Positions 57,200-64,000 of a stretch of 64,000 nt of DNA are shown in pieces (position 1 is the first letter of the stretch; each line of letters opens with the position of its first letter). This DNA comes from Cyanosarcina radialis HA8281-LM2 (GTDB lineage Bacteria; Cyanobacteriota; Cyanobacteriia; Cyanobacteriales; CCAP-1448). The stretch covers positions 60,564 through 124,563 of the forward strand of contig JAHHHA010000018.1 in the NCBI GenBank assembly GCA_019359615.1, read 5' to 3'. Under the pieces are notes generated by a model. It searched no databases. It was not told the DNA's origin and saw only the letters and a program-made list of their open reading frames with translations. The position numbers and the translations under genes were made by a program.

Positions 57200-59902
57200 T
57201 TATTCAAACCGGGCTGAGCCTGCCGAAGCTGATGCCTTAGTTAAGCTGACGATCTCTTCAAACGCACAGCGATCGCTCAGATCGGTTAAGCCGTTAGCTA
57301 GTTGGATATGTGACTGGGGAATTTGGGCGATCAGATTTAGAATCTGCTTGGCGTTGACTCTAATTGCAGCTTGATGCAATTGTGCGATCCAGTCGGCAGG
57401 CATTGCCGTTAAATCGCTAGGAGTAAGAAGTCGCTGAGTTACTTCGGCAACGTCGAGCGCTAATTCTGGCTCTGGGGCGTAAAGATAGCGAACCCCCAAA
57501 TACTGGGACATTTTTTCCAAGATCGTCTCTGTCCGAAATGGCTTTCTCACGAAGTCGTCGCAACCAGCAGCGAGCGCTACTGCCCGTTCTTCCTCAAAAA
57601 CACTTCCGGTTAAGGCGACGATCGCGGTTTTGCCATGTGGGGAATTCTCTCGTTCTAGAAGGCGAATCTCCCTAGCAGCAGCATATCCATCTAAGATGGG
57701 CAAGCGCAAATCCATCCAGATCAGGTGAGGCGACCAAGTTTGGTAGATGGCGATCGCTTCTTCTCCATTGGTGGCTACTCGCACTTCAAAACCGATGGGT
57801 TCGAGTAAATCGACTAAAAGCTGAGAGTTTTCTAATTTGTCCTCAACCACTAAAATTCGATAGTTTGGTTGTTCGACTTCTAAACCGACAACTTGGCGAG
57901 CGCTCCTTCGGGCAGGAATTTCTGCTGCTGTTGCCGCAGGGGCGAGAATTTGAAACCGAAAAATCGTTCCCGATCCCAACTTGCTTTCGACCTCAATTTC
58001 TCCTCCCATCAGTTCGACGAATTTACGACTAATCGCCAAACCCAATCCAGTTCCAGATTGAGAGTTGCGACCGACTTCAGCTTGGACGAAAGGTTCAAAT
58101 ATGCGATCGAGTTCCTCAACTGCCATCCCCAGTCCTGTGTCTTCCACCTCGAAAATGAGAGGGGGCGAAGAGGGCGGAGAGGGCGGAGAAATAAGTTCTT
58201 CCTTGTCTCCTTGTCTTACCCGCAAACTGACGCATCCGGCTGGAGTGAATTTAATGGCGTTGCCTAATAGATTTAGTAATACTTGGCGCAGCTTGCTTTC
58301 GTCCGTGCGGATATATTGGGGTAGATCGCTATCTCGTGTAAATCTTAGTTGCAAACCTTTGGCTTCGGCTTTAACTGCTAGCATTTCGTGCAGTCCGTCC
58401 AACATGGCGTAGAGATCGAAGTTGTTTTCGTTGAGCGTAATTCTGCCAGCCTCGATCTTGGACATTTCTAAGACATCGTTAATCAACCCCAATAGGTGTT
58501 CGCCACCGCGAGCGATCGCCTCTAAATAGCCTTGCTGTTGGGAATTGAGCGAGCCAGTGCGCCCCATTAGTTGGCTGAAGCCTAAGATAACGTTGAGTGG
58601 AGTTCGCAATTCGTGGCTCATGTGAGAGAGAAACTGACTTTTAGCACTGTTGGCCACTTCGGCAGCGGCTAAAGCTTGTTGCAGCGCGGCTTCGGCTTCG
58701 TGGCGATCGGTGATGTCAGCAATTATCCCTTCCAAACAGTTCTCGGCTGGGTGCAACCGACCGGAGAATAACCCCCAGAACAAACTGCGATCGCGTCTTT
58801 GAAATTGCGTCTCAAAGTTGTGAATTTCGGGTTGAGTTTGCAAGATACCTAGAACTCGCTGGCGATCGCTCGGCTCGGCATATAGATCGAGCGTGCGCTT
58901 TTGGCCGATTATCTCTGCGGGGGAATCGTAACCAAACATTTCAGCACAACGCTGGTTAACGTCTAAAATCGAACCATCTTCTATCCGAACGCGGAATATT
59001 CCTACTTGCGAGTTTTCAAAAATGTGGCGAAACTTGGTTTCGCTCCGACGGATGGCAATTTCAGAATTCCGCAACTTGAGGATAATCGAGGCGGCGATAC
59101 CAATTACCAATACTGTAGATAGCAGATAGAGCCAGAACCGATACCAGTTAGCCGTGCTAAGTGCCTGCTGGTAGGAGCGATTGTAAGCTGCAACCAATGC
59201 TTGAGAGCGATCGCTGATTGGTAGCTTCATCAGCTTATTAACCAACTCGTCCAGTTGAGGCAAAGTTTTGAGGATAATCTCGCTGTGGGCGATCGCATTC
59301 CTTAGCTGGGCGCTTTCAGCTTTCGAGCTAGGAGTGGCGAGAATTTGCTGCACCTGGCGATCGATTTGGGGAAGTAATTGGCGATCGCTAGGCGAGAGGT
59401 TGAGCAGCAAAATTTTTTGTAATAAGGCGAGCAAACGGTTGGCTAAAGCTGGAGGGGTTGTTTTGTTTTCGACTAAATCGGTAATCGCGATCGGCAAATA
59501 AGCCAGGGAGTTTTTGAGAATGGCATTTTGCGACTGAAATCGTTCGATCGACTTGGCTTTAGTTTGCCAAATCGATTCTGAATCTTGAATTAATGCGAGC
59601 AATCTTTGCCGATCTGTTATGGCAACAAATGTAGGGGTTTGCTTTAAGCTAGCTTGAATTCTTTTGAGTTCTTGTAGCTCTCTAACAATTGGATCGTAGT
59701 AAGTTAAAAGTCCTTGTCTCGCCTGCAAAATATTTTGGTTGATGCGAGCGTCGAGTTCCTGCATCCGCTGCAATTGGTTAAGATAGCGACTGTGTTGGTG
59801 GAGATCGATCGCCCCTGATTTTACCCATAGCAGCAAAAACAACCCTACAATCCCAGTAGGAATTACATAATCGGTCAGCCAGGAAATCGTTTTTTTTGTC
59901 AT
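57200..59902 (-). CDS. Hybrid sensor histidine kinase with PAS and receiver domains
   Basis: The 900-residue protein has two membrane helices (about 12-30 and 255-278) enclosing a helical periplasmic sensor region of about 220 residues. A PAS domain follows at about 290-405 (VGIFRVRIEDGSILDVNQRC), then HisKA with phospho-His in SHMSHELRTPLNVILGFSQL at about 433, HATPase at about 530-655 (LLGNAIKFTPAG, DTGLGM, GTGLGLAISRKF) and a receiver at about 690-805 (HLIWMDLRLPILDGYAAARE). The tail of about 90 residues is typical of this cyanobacterial group. A short repeat encodes SPPSPPSSPP inside the HATPase. DUF29 precedes it by 29 bp. Confidence 0.9.
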   Translation of the reverse strand: MTKKTISWLTDYVIPTGIVGLFLLLWVKSGAIDLHQHSRYLNQLQRMQELDARINQNILQARQGLLTYYDPIVRELQELKRIQASLKQTPTFVAITDRQRLLALIQDSESIWQTKAKSIERFQSQNAILKNSLAYLPIAITDLVENKTTPPALANRLLALLQKILLLNLSPSDRQLLPQIDRQVQQILATPSSKAESAQLRNAIAHSEIILKTLPQLDELVNKLMKLPISDRSQALVAAYNRSYQQALSTANWYRFWLYLLSTVLVIGIAASIILKLRNSEIAIRRSETKFRHIFENSQVGIFRVRIEDGSILDVNQRCAEMFGYDSPAEIIGQKRTLDLYAEPSDRQRVLGILQTQPEIHNFETQFQRRDRSLFWGLFSGRLHPAENCLEGIIADITDRHEAEAALQQALAAAEVANSAKSQFLSHMSHELRTPLNVILGFSQLMGRTGSLNSQQQGYLEAIARGGEHLLGLINDVLEMSKIEAGRITLNENNFDLYAMLDGLHEMLAVKAEAKGLQLRFTRDSDLPQYIRTDESKLRQVLLNLLGNAIKFTPAGCVSLRVRQGDKEELISPPSPPSSPPLIFEVEDTGLGMAVEELDRIFEPFVQAEVGRNSQSGTGLGLAISRKFVELMGGEIEVESKLGSGTIFRFQILAPAATAAEIPARRSARQVVGLEVEQPNYRILVVEDKLENSQLLVDLLEPIGFEVRVATNGEEAIAIYQTWSPHLIWMDLRLPILDGYAAAREIRLLERENSPHGKTAIVALTGSVFEEERAVALAAGCDDFVRKPFRTETILEKMSQYLGVRYLYAPEPELALDVAEVTQRLLTPSDLTAMPADWIAQLHQAAIRVNAKQILNLIAQIPQSHIQLANGLTDLSDRCAFEEIVSLTKASASAGSARFE

Positions 59903-59931
59903 TGGCAATCGATCGATGAAAATTTAACCCT

Positions 59932-60366
59932 TTACTCTGGCAAAAAGTCAGAATTCAGAGTTTCTTCTAAGGTAAAGGGAGAATCGAGCGGAAATGTGTC
60001 GATCGACAACTCAGTCTCCAGAGATGCTCTTTTTCTAGCTTTGTTATAGCAGTTGGCAAAAACTTCTTGAATGTATGTTTTCAAGCTAGGGCTATCTGCC
60101 AGAGATATATCTATGCGATCGCGATGTTCGCCAATCGAACCCAACCAGCTACCAGTACGTTTTTCTGGCTGGTACTTATACTTAAGCAAGTGGAGTATAA
60201 TAATAATAAGATTGCTTTGAATTGCGTGTTTTTCACTCCTGCCAATGCTTTCGATTTCCTCGATTAAATTTGGAATATCTACCTCATGAAGTAAGCGATC
60301 GTGTAGGAGTTTGGCAGTTTCTTCCAGCCACAGATAGTAATCTTTTTGGTAAAGAGTTGAGTTCAT
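59932..60366 (-). CDS. DUF29 family protein
   Basis: The 144-residue protein (NSTLYQKDYYLWLEETAKLL, VDIPNLIEEIESIGRSEKHA, LKYKYQPEKRTGSWLGSIGE) is a second DUF29 member, the same length as the one at 5489-5923 but clearly diverged. It lies 29 bp upstream of the hybrid kinase and may share its transcript. Confidence 0.87.
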   Translation of the reverse strand: MNSTLYQKDYYLWLEETAKLLHDRLLHEVDIPNLIEEIESIGRSEKHAIQSNLIIIILHLLKYKYQPEKRTGSWLGSIGEHRDRIDISLADSPSLKTYIQEVFANCYNKARKRASLETELSIDTFPLDSPFTLEETLNSDFLPE

Positions 60367-60461
60367 AAATTAGATAGGAGCAAATTTTAGATCGAGTAGA
60401 AACTTTGATAAAATTATAGCTGTTAGCCGCAACTAAGAAATCGGTAAAGCTAGCGCCTACA

Positions 60462-61520
60462 TTAACTAGGCTTCTCTCCCGTGAGAGTGCCGAGGAATTG
60501 AGCGATTAGATCGATTTGATTTTGAGAAAGCGATCGCCCTAATTGATACTTTGCCATCACCGCGATCGCCTCTGGCAAAGTTTTGGCCGTCCCGTCGTGA
60601 AAATAAGGGGCAGTAAGAGCCACGTTCCGCAAGCTAGGAACTCGAAATACAAACCGATCGGCCGGATCTTGAGTGACGTTGAAGCGTCCTAAATCCTCTG
60701 GGATAACGTTACCGCGATCGGCAAAATAGTCTCCTAAAACTCCAAAGCGTTGAAACATATTACCGCCAACATTTATCCCCTGATGGCAACTGATGCAACC
60801 GTAGGCTTGAAATAGTTGATATCCGGTATATTCTGCGGGCGTTAATGCTTGTTTGTCACCCCGTAAGAATCGATCGAAACGGGAATTAGGAGTAGAAAGA
60901 GATTCTTCATAAGTGACGATTGCATCTTGCAGATTGGCTTTATTTAATCCATCTGCATAAAGTTTGGTAAATGCCCGAACGTACTCTGGAATTTGTTGAA
61001 GTTTTGGGATTAATATTGACCATTCGACCCCCATTCTTTCGGGATTTAGTAACAAGGCATCGAGTTGATCCGTAAGATTTTCAAACTCACCGTTCCAATT
61101 CAACCAAAAATTGAATCCGACATTAAACACGGTTGGCGTATTAACTTCTCCAAGCGTTCCATTAGCTCCGATCGAATGCGATCGCCCATCAGCACCACCT
61201 CGATCGAACTGATGGCAACTGACGCAAGCAATGCGATTATTTCCAGATAGACGCACATCTTCAAATAGTTGTTTGCCTAATACCACCTTATTGCCATCGA
61301 GAGCGATTGCCAAAGGAATTGGTTGAATCGGTTCTTTCACCCGGCTGACATCTTCTAACTGAGAAGCGATACGTTGCTTCGCAACAGGCTGTGCCAACGG
61401 CACAGAGATTTCAGCAGGGCGATCCGGTTGCCAGAAAATAGCCAATAAAATAGCTACAAAAATTAATATTACTAAATATAGCGATCGAACAATTCGGCGA
61501 TTTCCAGTAAATAAATTCAT
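60462..61520 (-). CDS. Di-haem cytochrome c peroxidase (CcpA/MauG type)
   Basis: The 352-residue protein has an N-terminal membrane anchor or signal (about 12-30) and two haem c motifs, C99-V-S-C102-H and C242-I-S-C245-H. The typical SLRNVALTAPYFHDGTAKTL near 300 and LGKQLFEDVRLSGNNRIACV near 80 support the CcpA/MauG family. It probably reduces hydrogen peroxide in the periplasm or thylakoid lumen. Length is normal. The TetR gene lies upstream on the same strand. Confidence 0.92.
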   Translation of the reverse strand: MNLFTGNRRIVRSLYLVILIFVAILLAIFWQPDRPAEISVPLAQPVAKQRIASQLEDVSRVKEPIQPIPLAIALDGNKVVLGKQLFEDVRLSGNNRIACVSCHQFDRGGADGRSHSIGANGTLGEVNTPTVFNVGFNFWLNWNGEFENLTDQLDALLLNPERMGVEWSILIPKLQQIPEYVRAFTKLYADGLNKANLQDAIVTYEESLSTPNSRFDRFLRGDKQALTPAEYTGYQLFQAYGCISCHQGINVGGNMFQRFGVLGDYFADRGNVIPEDLGRFNVTQDPADRFVFRVPSLRNVALTAPYFHDGTAKTLPEAIAVMAKYQLGRSLSQNQIDLIAQFLGTLTGEKPS

Positions 61521-61532
61521 CAGTGTCGTCCG

Positions 61533-61559
61533 TTATTACTTATTACTTATTACTTAATA
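61533..61559. repeat. TTACTTA heptamer repeat
   Basis: About four TTACTTA units lie between the TetR and peroxidase genes. The TAA stop codon of the TetR gene (61550-61552) lies within the array. Confidence 0.85.
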
Positions 61560-62131
61560 TGTTCGATCGCCACCATCAAAGCCTCTAACATCACATCATA
61601 GCTGCGATCGCAAGATCTCTCTAAAGTCATCAGTCCGGCTCGTTCGAGGGCGATGAATCCATAAATAGCGGCATTTAGCATCCGCATCGCATCTATAAGT
61701 TGAGTATCGTTGAGTTCGTAAGCATTCAAGGCTTGGCGCAAAAAGTTAAGACATTCTTGGATAATGGCAGCAGCTTCCGGTTCGCTAGGCAAGAGTTGAA
61801 CCTGCATCATCACTTCATAACGTCCAGGATAAGTTTTAGCAAAGTTGCGGGTGAAATGCCCCAATTGTTTGAGCAAATCTGAAGTAATGGTTTTTTCGGC
61901 AATAGTGGTTTGACATTTAGTTAAATATTGCCGCCAAAGTTCGATCGCGGTGGCTTTTTGCAAGGCAGCACCACTTTCTAGATGCTTGTAAATTGCTGGG
62001 GGTGTAATTCCCAAGAATCGCGCTACCCGACTAACTCCAAGGGCAGATGCACCTTCTCGATCGATGCACTCAATCGCCGCAGCGATCGCATCCTGTTTGG
62101 TTAATGAATTTTCTTTTGTCGGACGGCCCAT
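61550..62131 (-). CDS. TetR/AcrR-family regulator
   Basis: The 193-residue protein has a TetR HTH at about 10-58 (SLTKQDAIAAAIECIDREGA, VSRVARFLGITPPAIYKHLE) and a helical ligand domain resembling the WHG-type C-terminus. It may control the peroxidase gene downstream or the divergent GNAT gene; only 76 bp separate it from the latter. Its final codon and stop are part of a TTACTTA heptamer array. Confidence 0.88.
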   Translation of the reverse strand: MGRPTKENSLTKQDAIAAAIECIDREGASALGVSRVARFLGITPPAIYKHLESGAALQKATAIELWRQYLTKCQTTIAEKTITSDLLKQLGHFTRNFAKTYPGRYEVMMQVQLLPSEPEAAAIIQECLNFLRQALNAYELNDTQLIDAMRMLNAAIYGFIALERAGLMTLERSCDRSYDVMLEALMVAIEHIK

Positions 62132-62207
62132 GATTACAAATAATTATGTAATTTGTAGGTTGAGTTGAGCGCCAGCGAAACCCAACAACGATTCAGGGAG
62201 AGCCAGA

Positions 62208-62654
62208 ATGACAGAGATCGAACTACGTTCTCCAACGGCTAACGAGCTTCCGCTGATGAGGCAACTATATAACGATATGTATGAGGCGATCGCAGCACCA
62301 GCACCTCCTGAAGACTGGGTTGCCAACGTCCACAAACAATCGATGTCGCGAGAGCGAACGTATTGGTTTGCTTTCTGGAATGGCGACATCGTTGGATTTG
62401 TCGATTTCAAAGTCATGTCGTTTCATCCTGCTTCCCAGGAAAAGTTTGCCAGAATCTTCGATTTGTATGTCGCACCCAAGTTTCAGCGACAGGGTTACGG
62501 AACTCAACTAGCTCGCAGAGCCATTGCTGCTGCCACAGAACAAGGGGCAAGAGCGATCGAACTGAACGTGCTACCTAACAACCAGATTGCTCTCCAGTTT
62601 TGGCAAAGTCTCGGTTTCAATCTTCATCTCTATTGCTTGCAAATGTCAGTATAG
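62208..62654 (+). CDS. GNAT-family N-acetyltransferase
   Basis: The 148-residue protein is a single GNAT domain. The acetyl-CoA loop is FDLYVAPKFQRQGYGTQLAR at about 84-105, and the C-terminal part is ELNVLPNNQIALQFWQSLGF. AGGGAG lies about 7 bases before the ATG. The substrate is unknown. Divergent from the TetR gene. Confidence 0.9.
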   Translation: MTEIELRSPTANELPLMRQLYNDMYEAIAAPAPPEDWVANVHKQSMSRERTYWFAFWNGDIVGFVDFKVMSFHPASQEKFARIFDLYVAPKFQRQGYGTQLARRAIAAATEQGARAIELNVLPNNQIALQFWQSLGFNLHLYCLQMSV

Positions 62655-62752
62655 CGATCGCCTTCAGGTAAATAGTTAACGCTTTTAACTAAAAGTTAAT
62701 ATAATTAACTTTATCCAACCTGAGATTCCCACGAACGAGGTGCAGTTCAGCT

Positions 62753-63919
62753 ATGAGCGACACAAACAACTCTGACGATCGGAAAAAAGTGGTTTCAAAC
62801 CTCCCCCTTCAAGAAGAATTATCAAAAAACCCTTCTGAATTACAAGCTTTGCCCTCTCAAGGCGAAGCCAATCCAAAATCCAAGCTTCGACCCTTCGGCA
62901 AGCTCAGGGCATCGCAAGCTCAGCTACCAATCCAAAATCCAAAATCGAATGACTTGGTTTTCTTGCCTGCCTATCAACTGGCTCAAACAATTCGCGATCG
63001 CAACGTTTCTGCGGTTGAAGTTCTCGAAGCACACCTGGCTCAAATCGCCAAATATAACTCCCAACTCAATGCCATTTGCACGCTGGATGAAGAAAATGCC
63101 CGCATCAGAGCCAAGCAAGCCGATGAAGCCTTAGTTAGAGGAGAATCTTGGGGAGCATTGCACGGCGTTCCCGTCACGATTAAAGACATTTTTGCAACTG
63201 CCGGATTGCGCACTACCGCAGGCTACATTCCCCTCAAAGACTATATTCCTCAACAGGATGCTACAGCAGTGGCAAGATTGCGATCGGCCGGAGCCATTAT
63301 CATCGCCAAAACCAACATGGCAGAACTGGCTGGCGATTATCAAAGTACGAATTCTCTGTTTCCACGAGTCAATAATCCTTGGAATCTCGACTGTACGGCG
63401 GGTGGTAGTTCTGGAGGTAGCGCCGCTGCCGTGGCTGCCGGACTTTCACCTTTAGATTTAGGTAACGACATTGCAGGTTCCGTGCGTCAACCCGCTCATT
63501 TCTGCGGCGTGTACGGCTTGAAGCCAACAGATCGCCGGATTTCCACCGCTGGCATGATTCCAGAAACCCCAGGAATGCCCTATAGTCTCCGGCAAATGAT
63601 GACTGTGGGTTGCTTTGCTCGATCGCTCTTTGACATCGAATTGTGTTTTTCGCTAATTGCTGGTGCAGATTTACGTCGCCCCGACGTGCCACCAGTTCCC
63701 CTCGATTCCCCCGCTGGTAAGTCGTTACAAGAGCTCAAACTTGCTTGGAGCGATGAATGGGCGGAGGTTCCCGTCAGTAGCGAAATTCGAGCCGCAATGG
63801 GTGCGATCGCGCAAAAACTATCTTTAGCAGGCGTGCAAATCGATCGCTGGCTGCCCCCAAACTTCGATCTATCATATGAATTCGCTAAATGTTTGCTACA
63901 GATAGTGCGTCACGAATAA
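62753..63919 (+). pseudogene. Amidase-signature enzyme, truncated at the 3' end
   Basis: The 388-residue frame keeps the whole amidase signature with K144 (VTIKDIF), S219 (TAGGSSGGS) and S243 (DIAGSVRQPA), the same spacing as in fatty-acid amide hydrolase (142/217/241). Family members normally extend about 100-150 residues further; here the match ends near NFDLSYEFAK, and the final codons lie antisense over another gene's 3' end. The N-terminal about 65 residues contain repeat-encoded sequence (two NPKS units). It may retain no activity. A possible alternative is a fusion or deletion boundary near 63880. Confidence 0.65.
62861..62950. repeat. CCAAAAT heptamers and CCCTTCGGCAAGCTCAGGG hairpin inside the amidase frame
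   Basis: AATCCAAAATCCAA occurs at 62869-62882 and 62929-62942. Between them is an imperfect hairpin CCCTTCGGCAAGCTCAGGGC like the one in the MITE at 43765-43958. The block is read in frame in the amidase N-terminus. Confidence 0.6.
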
Positions 63920-64000
63920 ATTGCCATCCCGTCAAAGAAGCGATCGCTTCTGAAGTCAAATCATTCAAAATTTTAGCTAAACTAGTTCTCAAATGCTCTA
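63885..64000 (-). CDS. 3' end of an unidentified gene (partial)
   Basis: On the minus strand a frame is open from the window edge to a TAG at 63885-63887. It encodes 37 residues including LRTSLAKILNDLTSEAIASL and TGWQFIRDALSVANI, which look like a natural helical C-terminus. It overlaps the end of the truncated amidase frame by 35 bp, tail to tail. I cannot name the family from this fragment. Confidence 0.5.
   Translation of the reverse strand, partial: EHLRTSLAKILNDLTSEAIASLTGWQFIRDALSVANI

Noticed and set aside
57112..57207. Longer N-terminus for Rubisco activase
   Set aside because: It reads through a GGAATTC octamer repeat and overlaps the end of the hybrid kinase gene; known Rca proteins begin at MSYYI.

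Overview
The window is chromosomal DNA of a cyanobacterium. The evidence is the very frequent GCGATCGC-type (HIP1) octamers, a set of cyanobacterial lineage genes (ndhS, Rubisco activase with a small-subunit-like tail, a CCB1-type cytochrome b6f cofactor-assembly protein, a DUF3611/Tic21 homologue, a Psb34-like 56-residue protein), and dense short tandem repeats of the STRR type. A filamentous, repeat-rich lineage is my guess; genus cannot be read from the sequence. I saw no rRNA, tRNA or CRISPR array.

Layout. 0.2-5.9 kb: an exported Arg-rich protein, an XRE regulator plus PIN/TPR protein pair, a small exported protein, a nested palindromic insertion, an M16 protease-like protein without zinc ligands, a lipoprotein and a DUF29 protein. 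6-13.6 kb: an unknown protein plus radical SAM enzyme (with a possible 36-codon ORF coupled between them), gltD, an MFS carrier, and the DUF1800/DUF1501 pair. 13.6-22.8 kb: SagB-type oxidoreductase, a MntA/HepT toxin-antitoxin pair, an OpuBB-OpuBC fusion, DUF362 and GNAT proteins, then aspA, a small protein and puuE on one strand. 23-27.5 kb: a Xre/RES toxin-antitoxin pair, leuC-leuD and murD. 27.5-33.4 kb: a possible small RNA, a PEP-CTERM protein with a long leader, another exported protein, a coiled-coil protein, csaB and a Uma2 protein. 33.4-40 kb: a cobalamin riboswitch leading HupE, an NCS2 permease and an NmrA-like protein; a CPA2 antiporter with Usp domains; a HAS-barrel-like protein and ndhS. 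40-48.4 kb: serine hydrolase, two small coupled genes, a RelE-type toxin-antitoxin pair, a response-regulator/histidine kinase, DUF3611, PadR, CCB1, glcE, and a zone of small or decayed genes. 48.4-54 kb: a TnpB-only IS200/IS605 element touching the 3' end of a DICT-GAF histidine kinase, pentapeptide and LRR proteins, and the Psb34-like gene. 54-64 kb: DUF2949, an SDR, a doubly nested palindromic element, Rubisco activase, a large hybrid kinase, DUF29, a di-haem peroxidase, TetR, GNAT, and an amidase cut short at the right edge.

The outstanding property is the repeat ecology. Tandem repeats with mostly 7-bp units of many unrelated sequences sit between genes, reach into genes and sometimes supply stop codons. 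MITE-like palindromic elements are nested inside one another with visible direct repeats. Repeat-derived sequence is read in frame in several proteins (Rubisco activase linker, HAS-barrel-like protein, amidase N-terminus, MurD C-terminus). Best-supported regulation: a B12 riboswitch upstream of hupE, which points to cobalt import. Most speculative lead: the small ORF translationally coupled to the radical SAM gene.
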